From the NCBI GenBank assembly GCA_027021385.1, contig JALUUL010000030.1, positions 1-48,072 on the forward strand: DNA of 48,072 bases, written 5' to 3'. The DNA comes from Planctomycetota bacterium. Its GTDB lineage: Bacteria > Planctomycetota > UBA1135 > GCA-002748355. The notes beneath the pieces were generated by a model. The model saw nothing but the letters and a program-made list of their open reading frames with translations, had not been told where the DNA came from and ran no database searches. The translations under genes were made by a program, and so were the position numbers. Below are positions 1 to 9,962 of this stretch, piece by piece; the first letter of the stretch is position 1, and each line of letters opens with the position of its first letter.

Positions 1-77
1 AATGGTCACTTCTCGCCTCCCGTTTCCCCCTGGCTCTATCGTGGACCAACGAGCCAGGGAGGTTCGTGGTTTTGATC

Positions 78-153
78 TGGCTCCCCGAGTAGGACTCGAA
101 CCTACAACCCTGCGGTTAACAGCCGCATGCTCTACCAATTGAGCTATCGGGGA
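78..153 (-). tRNA. tRNA-Asn (anticodon GTT)
   Basis: On the minus strand the sequence folds as a complete cloverleaf. There is a 7-bp acceptor stem (TCCCCGA/TCGGGGA), a D-arm GCTC...GAGC, an anticodon stem TGCGG/CCGCA enclosing loop CTGTTAA, and a T-arm GTAGG-TTCGAGT-CCTAC. The anticodon is GTT (asparagine). The 3' CCA is encoded. It lies downstream of pgk on the same strand but with about 160 nt of G-rich sequence between, so it may have its own promoter. Confidence 0.96.
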
Positions 154-154
154 T

Positions 155-342
155 CGGGGTCCGCCGGGAGGCGGGCCGGAAGGCGGGGGAAGATAGGGAG
201 GGCGGAGGGAGGATGCAAGGGGGAGGGACGGGGAGTGGGCAGGGGGTTCGGGCGGGGAGGGCGGAAGGGCCGCGGAGCCGGGGAGGGGAGATAGGGCCGC
301 GAGGCCGGGAAGGATCAGGAGAGGGCTGCGAGGCCGGGGAGG
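155..342. repeat. G-rich tract with imperfect tandem repeats at the pgk 3' end
   Basis: Between tRNA-Asn and pgk the plus strand is almost purely G/A with some C. Three imperfect copies of a ~20-nt unit, GGGCYGCGRRGCCGGGRAGG, begin near 267, 294 and 323; the last lies inside the pgk 3' end. No gene is seen here, and no T-tract terminator was found for pgk. Confidence 0.45.
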
Positions 343-1484
343 GTCTTGCCCTCGAGGAGTTCGAGGGAGGCGCCGCCGCCGGTCGAGATGTGGCGGATCC
401 GATCCTGGAGGCCGAGGAGTTCAAGGGCGGCGACGGAATCGCCGCCTCCGACCACGGAGAAACCCGGGGAAACGGCGACAGCCTCGGCGACGGCCTCGGT
501 CCCCCGCCGGAACTCGGTCCATTCGAAGACCCCCATCGGACCGTTCCAGACGATCGTGCCGGCGTCCTCGAGGGCCCCCGCGTAGGCCTTCCGGGTCTCG
601 GGTCCGATGTCCAGGCCCATCAACCCTTCGGGGATTTCGGGCCCGGTGATCTCGTAGGGGCTGTCCTCGGCGAAGCGAAGCGCCGCGCAGTGGTCGGAGG
701 GCAGGAGGAGGACCTTGCCCGAGGAAGTCGCCTCGTCGAGGACCGACCGCGCCTCGCCCCTGAGATCGTCCTCGAGACGGCTCCCCCCCACCGGCACGCC
801 CTTCGCGGCGAGGAAGGTGTAGGCCATCGCCCCGCCGATCAGAAGGCGGTCGACCTTCGGGAGGAGGTTGCGGATGACCGGCAGCTTGTCGGAAACCTTC
901 GCGCCGCCGAGGACGGCGACGAAGGGGCGCTCGGGTTCCTCGAGGACCTTCGAGAAGGCCTCGATCTCCTTCTCGAGAAGAAGACCCGGAGCGGAGGGCA
1001 GGAGGCGGGGCAGGAGGGCGACCGAGGCGTGCGCCCGGTGGCAGGTCCCGAAGGCGTCGTTGACGTAGGCCTCGCCGAGGGCGGCGAGGGCCTCGGCGAA
1101 GCCCTCGTCCCCCTTCGTCTCGCCCGCGTGGAAGCGCAGGTTCTCGAGAAGGAGGACCTCCCCCCCGCCGAGGGCGCGGGCGGCGGCCTCCGCCTCCTCC
1201 CCGACGCAGTCGGGTGCCGTCCGCACGGTCCAGCCGGTCAGCTCGGCAAGACGGCGGCCGACCGGCGCCAGGCGCATCGAATCGACGACCTTCCCCTTCG
1301 GGCGTCCGAGGTGCGACATCAGGATCGGGCGCGCGCCGCGCCCGAGAAGGCTTCGGATCGTCGGAAGGGCGGCCTCGATGCGGTTGTCGCTCGTCACCCG
1401 TCCCGAGTCGTCGAGGGGGACGTTGAAGTCCACGCGGACGAGCACGCGCCGTCCTTCGACGGGCAGATCGGCGAGTCGTTGCAT
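315..1484 (-). CDS. pgk: phosphoglycerate kinase
   Basis: Cytosolic glycolytic enzyme transferring phosphate from 1,3-bisphosphoglycerate to ADP. The 389-residue product has the usual length and all family signatures: RVDFNVP near residue 17, SHLGRPKG, LLENLRFH, GGAKVSDK, WNGPMGVFE, GGGDS and HISTGGGASLELLEGK. The start is placed at ATG 1484 because GGAGG sits 5 nt upstream. An ATG at 1496 in the same frame has no Shine-Dalgarno and itself overlaps that GGAGG. The gene follows gap by 104 nt on the same strand, so gap-pgk is probably one operon. Confidence 0.97.
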   Translation of the reverse strand: MQRLADLPVEGRRVLVRVDFNVPLDDSGRVTSDNRIEAALPTIRSLLGRGARPILMSHLGRPKGKVVDSMRLAPVGRRLAELTGWTVRTAPDCVGEEAEAAARALGGGEVLLLENLRFHAGETKGDEGFAEALAALGEAYVNDAFGTCHRAHASVALLPRLLPSAPGLLLEKEIEAFSKVLEEPERPFVAVLGGAKVSDKLPVIRNLLPKVDRLLIGGAMAYTFLAAKGVPVGGSRLEDDLRGEARSVLDEATSSGKVLLLPSDHCAALRFAEDSPYEITGPEIPEGLMGLDIGPETRKAYAGALEDAGTIVWNGPMGVFEWTEFRRGTEAVAEAVAVSPGFSVVGGGDSVAALELLGLQDRIRHISTGGGASLELLEGKTLPGLAALS

Positions 1485-1588
1485 CGAAGCCTCCATGGCG
1501 AGACGGAGGTCCGGGAGCCCCGGACCCAGGACCCTGGAATTCGCTTCGCTCCGCGGCCCCGCCCCGCGTGCGGGGGCGCGGGAAGCGT

Positions 1589-3900
<2,312 letters not shown>

Positions 3901-3901
3901 C

Positions 3902-4660
3902 ATGCGCCGCTCCGTCCCCCGCCCCCTCCGGAGTCCGCCCGCCGTGACCGCCGACCCGACCCTCCGCGCGAACCTCGAGCGCTGCCTCGACGAGATCCGC
4001 GAGGCCTGCGACCTGGCCTCGCGCGATCCGGCGGAGGTCCGCCTCCTCGCGGTCACGAAGACCGCGACCTCGATCGAAACGGCGGAAATGGCCACGGCGA
4101 TGCACGAGGCCGGCCTCGAGGTCCTGCTCGGCGAATCGCGGGTGCAGGCCCTCGCCGGCAAGGCCGCCGATCTCGGGGACCTGCCCTTCCCGGTCTCCCT
4201 CGAGCTGATCGGGAGTCTCCAGAGCAACAAGGCGAGGTCGGCGGCCCGCTTCGCCGCCCGCATCCATTCCCTCGACCGTTCCTCGATCCTCCACCGCCTG
4301 GACGCCTGCGCCCGGGAACTCGACCGCCGCATCCCCGCCTTCCTCCAGGTCAACCTGAGCGGGGAAGCGACGAAGCACGGCTTTGCGGAGGGCGAGGTCG
4401 AGGCGGCCCTCGAGCTGGCGCGGGGCCTCGAAGGCCTCGAGATCGTCGGTTTCATGACGATGGCCCCGCGGGGAACGGACCACGAGACCGCGCGGCCCTG
4501 CTTCGCGAGGTGCCGCGAGCTCCGGGACCGGCTCGCGCCCGACCTCCCCTGGCTCTCGATGGGCATGAGCGGGGACTTCCGCGGGGCTATCCTGGAGGGA
4601 GCGACGCACCTGCGGATCGGGTCCCACCTCTTCGCCCGCAACGACGGGGGTTCGCCCTGA
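3902..4660 (+). CDS. YggS/PLPBP-family pyridoxal-phosphate homeostasis protein
   Basis: A 252-residue alanine-racemase-like single-domain PLP-binding protein; the family buffers PLP and affects amino-acid homeostasis but has no established catalysis. Lys53 in LLAVTKT is the expected PLP lysine. Other family motifs are LLGESRVQ, ELIGSLQSNKA, LQVNLSGEATKHGF, GFMTMAPRG, LSMGMSGDF and a C-terminal RIGSHLF. ATG 3902 is 1 nt past the tilS stop. A downstream GTG 3944 would trim a Pro/Arg-rich leader and fits the family length better, so the start is uncertain. Confidence 0.93.
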   Translation: MRRSVPRPLRSPPAVTADPTLRANLERCLDEIREACDLASRDPAEVRLLAVTKTATSIETAEMATAMHEAGLEVLLGESRVQALAGKAADLGDLPFPVSLELIGSLQSNKARSAARFAARIHSLDRSSILHRLDACARELDRRIPAFLQVNLSGEATKHGFAEGEVEAALELARGLEGLEIVGFMTMAPRGTDHETARPCFARCRELRDRLAPDLPWLSMGMSGDFRGAILEGATHLRIGSHLFARNDGGSP

Positions 4661-4697
4661 CCCGCGGGGACCCGACTCCAACGACGATGGGACGCCG

Positions 4698-7028
4698 ATG
4701 GCCCGCATCCGAAGACAGGACGGAACGACCCACGACCTCCGCGAGGACCGGCCGACGATCGCCGGTTCGGGCGAGGGCGCGGACCTCCGCCTCGAGGGCC
4801 CGGGGATCGCGCCGCGCCACTGCGCCTTCCGCCCGCTGAAGAGTGGCGGGCTCGGCATCGAGAGCCTCGACCCCGCCCGGAGGGTCCGCCTGAACGACCG
4901 CCCGGTCAAGGCGGCCCGCTTGAAGGACGGGGACCTCCTCGAGATCGGGGACATCTCCTTCCGCTTCGAGGCCGAGCAGACCCCGGCTTCGTCGAGGGAC
5001 GAGGCCGACCTTCCCGAGGGGACGGAACTCGACGGCTACCGGATCGAGGGGGTCATGGGGCACGGAGGCATGGGGACCGTCTACCGCGCGACCCAGCTCT
5101 CCCTCCACCGCGAGGTCGCGCTCAAGGTCCTGCGGAAGGACCTCAGTGAGGACCCGAGCTTCGTCAAGCGTTTCGTCTCGGAGGCGCGCGCCGCGGCCCG
5201 CTTCAACCATCCGAACGTCGTCCAGGTCTTCGATGTCTCCGAGCACGAGGGCCGGCCGTTCTACTCGATGGAACTCCTGACCGAGGGCACGCTCGAGGAC
5301 GAACTCCGGGCCAAGGGGCGGCTTTCCGAGGAGGAGGTCGTCCGGGTCCTCTGCGACGCGGCCCGCGGCCTCGCCTACGCCGAGGAGATCGGCCTCGTGC
5401 ACCGGGACCTCAAGCCCGAGAACCTGATGCGCACATCCCAGGGTACGACGAAGATCTGCGACCTCGGGCTGGCCGCGGATCCCCGCGGCGGGACCGGGAC
5501 CGGGCTCGTCGGCACGCCGCATTTCATGAGCCCCGAGCAATGCAGGAAGCAGCCGCTCGACATCCGCAGCGATCTCTACGCGCTCGGCTGCTCCGGTTAC
5601 CGGCTCCTGACCGGGAAATCCCCGTTCACCGGCCGGAAGGTCCGCGACATCCTGAAGGCGCACCTGGAGGACCCGGTCCCGAGCGCGAAGGCTCTCGTCC
5701 CCGAAATCCGCGATGAGGTCGACCGCCTGTTGCAGCGCCTGATGGCCAAGGATCCCGGGGACCGCCCCTCCTCCGCGAAGGAGGTCCTCGCCGAACTCGA
5801 GTCCCTCCGGGTGGCCCGCCATTCGAAGGCCCTCGTCCTCGGACTCGCCGGGGCCGTTCTGCTTCTCGTCGGGGGTCTCGTGTACCTCCTCGGCCGCGCG
5901 CCGGAAACGGAGGTCCGGACCGTGCGCGAGAAGGACCCGCGCGCCGCGGAACTCGAGCGCCGCAACCGCGAACTCCGCGCGCGGCAGGCCCTGCTGCTCG
6001 TCGCGAAGGACCTCCCGAACGAGGAGCGGGCCCGCCGCCTCGAGTCCGTCGCGAAGAAGTTCGCCGGGACGAAGGCGGCCCGCGAGGCCACGGCCCTCTC
6101 GAAACGCCTCCGGGAGGAGGCCACGCGTGAGGCCGAGCGCGCGGCGGCGCGCCGCGCGCGCCTCGACCGGAAGCGCGAGCGGATCCGGAGCCTGGCGGAA
6201 CAGGCCCGCGCGGAGGGGCGCTTCGACGGCGTCTGGCCGAAACTCCTCGAAGTTGCTGACCGCGACCGGGACGCCCTCGTGGCCGACCTCGCGAAGGCGA
6301 GGACCCTTCTTCTTGCCTCGTGGCGCGAGAGGGTGCTGGCCGAACTGCAGGACCTCGCAACCCGGTGCGAAGCGGAGGGGCTCTCCCCCGATGCCCTCCG
6401 AAAGCTCCGGGAGGCCTGCGCGAAATCAGCGGAAGCCCTGAAGCTACCCGTTCCCGGAGAGGGGCCGAAGACCCTTGGCGACCTCCGCACCCGGTTCCGC
6501 CGGATCGCGGAGCGCGCCGCGCGCCGCGCCGAGGAGGTCGAACGCCGGCTCGCGAAGGAGCGCCGGGAGCGCCGCGACCACCTCCTCTTCGGAGCGAAGG
6601 GCGTGCTCGCCACCTGCGCGGCCGGATCCCTCGACGCGGCGAGGAAGGCCCTCGCGGGGGCGGAGGGCCTTCCCGCCCTCGCAAACCTGCGCGCCCTTCT
6701 CGACCTCGCCGCGGGCGGGTCCTCGTCCCGGGAATCCGCTCGATCCCTCCTCCGCGCCCTCGGACTCCTGCTCCCCCCCCTCCACGCGCGCCTGCAGAAT
6801 CCCGCCTCCCTGCCGCCATCGAATCTCCCCGGCGGCATCCCCGTTCCCGAGGCCGCATCCCTCCCCGCCGAACTCCGTCCCGAGGCGGAGGCCTTGCGCA
6901 CCTTCCTCATGCTGCACGAGGCCTGGAAAGCCGGCCGGGACGCCGCTGTCTCCGCCCTCATTCAACGTCTCGAAACCCGCTTCCGGTCGACCCTCGTCGG
7001 CATGGCCCTGGGACTCGACCCTTCCTGA
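4698..7028 (+). CDS. FHA-domain serine/threonine protein kinase, membrane-anchored
   Basis: 776-residue Hanks-type kinase. Residues about 1-92 form an FHA domain (RHC at 40-42, RLND near 64). The kinase domain spans about 114-370: glycine loop GHGGMGTV 121-128, Lys143, HRDLKPEN 235-242, DLG 255-257 where most kinases have DFG, SPE 278-280 and RSDLYALG 290-297. One transmembrane helix follows at about 378-399, then about 375 residues of charged, mostly helical Arg/Glu/Ala-rich sequence, presumably outside the cytoplasm. FHA fused to a kinase suggests binding to its own or a partner's phosphothreonine. DUF167 begins 5 nt downstream. Confidence 0.93.
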   Translation: MARIRRQDGTTHDLREDRPTIAGSGEGADLRLEGPGIAPRHCAFRPLKSGGLGIESLDPARRVRLNDRPVKAARLKDGDLLEIGDISFRFEAEQTPASSRDEADLPEGTELDGYRIEGVMGHGGMGTVYRATQLSLHREVALKVLRKDLSEDPSFVKRFVSEARAAARFNHPNVVQVFDVSEHEGRPFYSMELLTEGTLEDELRAKGRLSEEEVVRVLCDAARGLAYAEEIGLVHRDLKPENLMRTSQGTTKICDLGLAADPRGGTGTGLVGTPHFMSPEQCRKQPLDIRSDLYALGCSGYRLLTGKSPFTGRKVRDILKAHLEDPVPSAKALVPEIRDEVDRLLQRLMAKDPGDRPSSAKEVLAELESLRVARHSKALVLGLAGAVLLLVGGLVYLLGRAPETEVRTVREKDPRAAELERRNRELRARQALLLVAKDLPNEERARRLESVAKKFAGTKAAREATALSKRLREEATREAERAAARRARLDRKRERIRSLAEQARAEGRFDGVWPKLLEVADRDRDALVADLAKARTLLLASWRERVLAELQDLATRCEAEGLSPDALRKLREACAKSAEALKLPVPGEGPKTLGDLRTRFRRIAERAARRAEEVERRLAKERRERRDHLLFGAKGVLATCAAGSLDAARKALAGAEGLPALANLRALLDLAAGGSSSRESARSLLRALGLLLPPLHARLQNPASLPPSNLPGGIPVPEAASLPAELRPEAEALRTFLMLHEAWKAGRDAAVSALIQRLETRFRSTLVGMALGLDPS

Positions 7029-7033
7029 GACCC

Positions 7034-7351
7034 ATGGATCTCCACGACCTCAGGATCCGAGGGGTCGCGTAGGGAATCGAAATCGAGATCCGCGCACTTC
7101 CCGGCGCGAAGCGACCCGGGCTCAAGGGCGTCCACGACGGACGCCTCAAGATCGGCGTCACGGTTCCCCCCGAGAAGGGCCGGGCGAACATGGCCCTCGT
7201 CGAGTATCTTGCACGCATGTTCGGGCTCAGTCGCTCCTCGGTCCGCCTCGTCGCCGGCGCACTCTCGCGCAACAAGCGTTTCCTGCTCGAAGGACTGACC
7301 CTCGAACGTGTCCATGCGTCGATCCTAGCCGCACTCCAGGATCCCCGATGA
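7034..7351 (+). pseudogene. DUF167/YggU-family protein interrupted by an in-frame TAG
   Basis: From ATG 7034 the frame reads MDLHDLRIRGVA, then TAG at 7070-7072, then GIEIEIRALPGAKRPGLKGV continuing to a TGA at 7349. The part after the stop holds the whole DUF167 core: LPGAKR, HDGRLKIGV, PPEKGRAN and SRNKRFLL. The residues before the stop also fit the family N terminus, so the TAG sits at a position normally coding. No ATG, GTG or TTG lies between the stop and the core; the next ATG is 7190. The TGA overlaps the ATG of the next gene (ATGA). A point mutation or sequencing error is the likeliest cause; TAG is an ordinary stop elsewhere in the window. Confidence 0.8.
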
Positions 7352-8202
7352 AACTACCCGACAAGCTGGATTCCTTCCGAAGCCTGGTCCAGGAGTCCGC
7401 GACCCTCCTGGCCGATCGGACGGGACGCCATCCGAGGATCGCGATGTTTCTCGGAACCGGCCACTCCGAAATCGCACGGCGTCTCGAGAACCGGGAAATC
7501 GTGCTCCTGGAGGAGTATCCCGAGTTTCCGGATGGACTCGAGAGCAGCAACTTCGTCTTCGGCTCCTTCCACGGCATGGACGTCGTCGTGACCGACGCCC
7601 CTCTCGCCCCCTACCTCGGCATCACCGGCCGCGCCCTCTCCTTTCCGGTCCGGCTCTTCAAGGCCATGGGGGCGGAGATCCTGATCCTCTCGGCCGGCGC
7701 CGCGAGCTTCCTGCCCGGTTCCGAGCCCGGCAACCTCGCCCTCGTCGAGGACCATCTGGACTTCACGAACGTGAACCCTCTGGTCGGCCGAAACGACGAG
7801 CTGCTCGGCCCGCGCTTCCCCGACATGACGGAGCCCTATGACAGCGAACTGGCCTCACTGACCCGCGTGGTCGCCGAATCCGCGGGTTTCGCCCTGCACA
7901 GCGGGGTCTTTGCGGCAATCCAGGGACCCTCCCTGCCAACCCGGGCGGAATACCGCTTCCTTCGGCAGGCCGGTGCGGATTTCGTCGGCATGTCGACGGT
8001 TCCCGAGGTCATCGCCGCGGTGCACGCGGGGTTCCGGGTTCTGGCCCTTTGCGGCATCACCCAGGTCCTCGATCCCCGCCGCCCGACTCCGACGAGCCTC
8101 GAGGACATGGTCGAAGCCGCGGATCTCGCCGCGCCCCGGATGGCGGTCCTCCTCACGGGACTCCTCGAACGCCTGGCCGACCGCCAGGAAGAGACTCCAT
8201 GA
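7348..8202 (+). CDS. purine nucleoside phosphorylase-fold protein with altered active site
   Basis: 284 residues aligning end to end with trimeric PNP/MTAP proteins: LGTGHSE at 36, SFPVRLFKAMGAE, ALVEDHLDFTNVNPLVGRND at 131-150, GPRFPDMTEPYD, GADFVGMSTVPEV at 209-221. Known key positions differ, however. The phosphate-binding GRFHxYEG loop reads APLAPYLG (84-91), NAAGG reads SAGAA (115-119), the purine-binding Glu is Pro197 and the purine-binding Asn is Gln239. The fold is secure, but ordinary PNP catalysis is doubtful. It is coupled by ATGA overlaps to DUF167 upstream and purN downstream. It could be a divergent enzyme with another substrate or a non-catalytic paralogue. Confidence 0.82.
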   Translation: MKLPDKLDSFRSLVQESATLLADRTGRHPRIAMFLGTGHSEIARRLENREIVLLEEYPEFPDGLESSNFVFGSFHGMDVVVTDAPLAPYLGITGRALSFPVRLFKAMGAEILILSAGAASFLPGSEPGNLALVEDHLDFTNVNPLVGRNDELLGPRFPDMTEPYDSELASLTRVVAESAGFALHSGVFAAIQGPSLPTRAEYRFLRQAGADFVGMSTVPEVIAAVHAGFRVLALCGITQVLDPRRPTPTSLEDMVEAADLAAPRMAVLLTGLLERLADRQEETP

Positions 8203-8825
8203 CCCGGATCCCGCCGGTCCCCGCGCCCGCCCGGCTGGCGGTCCTCCTCTCCGGCACGGGCCGGAGCCTTCAGAACCTGGCGGCAGCGATCCGCAGCGGA
8301 GAGGTCCCGGCGGAGATCTCCTTCGTCCTTTCCTCGAGGCCCGACGCTTACGGCCTGGAACGCGCCCGGAAACTCGGTCTTCCCCATGCCGTCCTGAACC
8401 GTCGTGACTTCGCCGACAGCGCCGCATTCCGAGAGGCCGTCTTCTCGAGAATCCGCGAGTTCCGTTGCGATCTCGTCCTCCTGATGGGATACCTCCAACT
8501 CCTCCCGATCCCCGAGGACTACCACGGCCGGGTCCTCAACATCCACCCCGCCCTCCTGCCCGCCTTCGGGGGGAAAGGGATGTACGGCGATCGCGTGCAC
8601 CGCGCCGTCCTCGATTCGGGAGTCGAGGAAACCGGCTGCACGATCCATTTCTGCGACGACCAGTACGACCACGGACCGATCCTCCTCCAGCGCCGCTGCC
8701 CGGTCCTCCCCGGCGACACGGTCGAAACCCTCGCCGCCCGCGTCTTCGAGGAGGAAACCCGCGCCTGGCCCCAGGCCCTCCGCCTCCTGATCTCCCCCCC
8801 CGCCTCCTCCCACCAATCCTCCTGA
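8199..8825 (+). CDS. purN: phosphoribosylglycinamide formyltransferase-like protein (PurN family)
   Basis: 208-residue formyltransferase. The PurN reaction moves a formyl group from 10-formyl-THF to GAR in purine synthesis. Visible motifs: LLSGTGRSLQNL at 16-27 (SGxGSNLQ), DLVLLMGYLQLLP, NIHPALLP with Asn114 and His116, and Asp154 in the FCDDQYDHGP loop matching the catalytic Asp of E. coli PurN. The start overlaps the PNP-like stop (ATGA). The catalytic triad is intact, unlike the neighbour's active site. Some divergence (GGKGMYGDRVH in place of the usual GxxxxxxA) leaves a related hydroxymethyl/formyl transferase possible. Confidence 0.85.
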   Translation: MTRIPPVPAPARLAVLLSGTGRSLQNLAAAIRSGEVPAEISFVLSSRPDAYGLERARKLGLPHAVLNRRDFADSAAFREAVFSRIREFRCDLVLLMGYLQLLPIPEDYHGRVLNIHPALLPAFGGKGMYGDRVHRAVLDSGVEETGCTIHFCDDQYDHGPILLQRRCPVLPGDTVETLAARVFEEETRAWPQALRLLISPPASSHQSS

Positions 8826-8837
8826 CCCCTCCCGCGG

Positions 8838-8880
8838 CCTCCTCCTCTCCCTCCCCTCCCTCCTTTCCCTCCTCTCCCTC
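8838..8880 (+). repeat. 43-nt uninterrupted polypyrimidine tract
   Basis: After the purN stop the plus strand is C/T only for 43 nt, mostly CTCC and CCTCC units. It separates purN from the RAYT element. No terminator hairpin with a T-run is visible. It could form H-DNA but no function can be read from it. Confidence 0.6.
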
Positions 8881-8887
8881 GCTTTCC

Positions 8888-8904
8888 TGATTCCCGCCGT
8901 TTCA
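8888..8904 (+). repeat. REP-like repeat, left copy 1
   Basis: Reads TGATTCCCGCCGTTTCA. Its reverse complement, TGAAACGGCGGGAATCA, matches the right-hand copies in its first ten bases and in the AATC near the end. Confidence 0.6.
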
Positions 8905-8942
8905 TTCCCCCTCTCCTCCCCTCGCCACATCCCCGCTCTCCC

Positions 8943-8963
8943 CGATTCCCGCCGAATCAATCG
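8943..8963 (+). repeat. REP-like repeat, left copy 2
   Basis: Contains a perfect hairpin GATTC-CCGCC-GAATC (8944-8958) followed by AATCG. It is 20/21 identical to left copy 3, 51 bp away. Confidence 0.7.
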
Positions 8964-8993
8964 TCCCCACCACCCCCACGCCCTCGCCTCCCC

Positions 8994-9014
8994 CGATTCC
9001 TGCCGAATCAATCG
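8994..9014 (+). repeat. REP-like repeat, left copy 3
   Basis: Hairpin GATTC-CTGCC-GAATC (8995-9009) followed by AATCG; one C/T difference in the loop from left copy 2. Just downstream are another inverted repeat, GAAACG/CGTTTC (9029-9034/9042-9047), and TTCCC/GGGAA (9055-9059/9067-9071), which reaches the transposase ribosome-binding region. Confidence 0.7.
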
Positions 9015-9075
9015 CCCTCGCCTCCCCCGAAACGGAATCCTCGTTTCCCGTTCCTTCCCCTGGAAAGGGAATGCG

Positions 9076-9726
9076 ATGTCCAGAGGCGGAGCCAGACCCG
9101 GGGCCGGGAGGAAACCGAAAGGGCCGAAACCTCTCGTCCCACATTCTCCGAGGGATTTCCGGAGGGGACGTCCTCTTCACGTCACGGTGAAACTCAGGCC
9201 CGGTCTTCCACGGTTACGGGAATATCGAACCTGGTTGCGCCTCTGCGAGGTTTTTTCGAAGGGCTGCGACCGTTTCGGATTTCGAATGGTCCACTTCGCC
9301 CTCCTGAACAACCACATCCACTTCCTCGTCGAAGCGAGGAATCGCCGAGCCCTCTCCCGGGGAATGCAGGGTCTATTGATCCGCATCGCCAAGGCCTTGA
9401 ACAAACTGTGGAACCGGAAGGGATCGGTATTCCAGGACCGGTTCTACAGCAAGGTCATGCGGACATATCGCCATGTCAGAAACGCGCTTTGTTACGTGCT
9501 CCACAACGCGCGCAGGCATGGATTGAAACTCATGAATCCCCTCGACCCTTACACTTCGGGACCATGGTTCGACGGGTGGAAGGAAGACGTCGATGCTTCC
9601 GCCCTCCCCTTTTCGTTTCGGCCGGTGGCGAGGGCGCGAACCTATGCACTCTGCGAGGGGTGGAAACGACACCGCCTGATCAGCGCCTGGGAACTTCCAG
9701 CGGCGGCCTTCCGCGATAGCGAATAG
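9076..9726 (+). CDS. REP-associated tyrosine transposase (RAYT, Y1/HUH family)
   Basis: 216 residues. The HUH motif is H80-I-H82 in LNNHIHFLVEA. The expected catalytic tyrosine is Tyr140 in ALCYVLHNARRHG, matching the family Y-x3-N-(P/A)xR pattern, and SVFQDRFYSKVM precedes it as in RAYTs. The N terminus is a Gly/Arg-rich GGARPGAGRKPKGPK stretch typical of this group. HUH Y1 enzymes cut single-stranded DNA at hairpins, and the hairpin-forming repeats on both sides are the natural substrate. Start ATG 9076 follows a GGAAAGGG purine run; stop is TAG. It converges on nrdJ. Confidence 0.9.
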   Translation: MSRGGARPGAGRKPKGPKPLVPHSPRDFRRGRPLHVTVKLRPGLPRLREYRTWLRLCEVFSKGCDRFGFRMVHFALLNNHIHFLVEARNRRALSRGMQGLLIRIAKALNKLWNRKGSVFQDRFYSKVMRTYRHVRNALCYVLHNARRHGLKLMNPLDPYTSGPWFDGWKEDVDASALPFSFRPVARARTYALCEGWKRHRLISAWELPAAAFRDSE

Positions 9727-9868
9727 CCCACCCCACGAAAAAGGGCTGAATCGCGGCAGAAGAGGGCGCGGATTCCTCGGGATCCGCCCTCACGGGGCAG
9801 GAACATGCCCATGGAGGGGAAAACTCCACCGCCCAGGGAAGGAGGACTCTCTGGAGGAATCCTCCCTT

Positions 9869-9886
9869 TGAATCGGCAGAAATCGG
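9869..9886 (-). repeat. REP-like repeat, right copy 1
   Basis: TGAATCGGCAGAAATCGG on the plus strand; the reverse complement matches left copies 2 and 3. A degraded further copy (TGAATCGCGGCAGAAG) lies near 9747. Confidence 0.65.
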
Positions 9887-9915
9887 TCGGGGGGGGAGAG
9901 GGGGAGACGACGGTT

Positions 9916-9933
9916 TGAAACGGCAGGAATCGG
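9916..9933 (-). repeat. REP-like repeat, right copy 2
   Basis: TGAAACGGCAGGAATCGG, exactly 47 bp from right copy 1. The TGAAACGG half matches left copy 1 and the CAGGAATCGG half matches left copy 3. Confidence 0.7.
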
Positions 9934-9962
9934 GCGGGAAGGGGGGGCGGGAGGCAGGGGGT

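Noticed and set aside
28..59. Hairpin CCCTGGCTC/GAGCCAGGG as a tRNA-Asn terminator
   Set aside because: Nine-bp stem but a 14-nt loop, and no T-run on the minus strand after it; left as an unexplained palindrome.
7070..7072. Pyrrolysine or selenocysteine recoding at the DUF167 stop
   Set aside because: TAG is used as an ordinary stop by several intact genes here, selenocysteine uses TGA, and no recoding element or pyl genes are seen.
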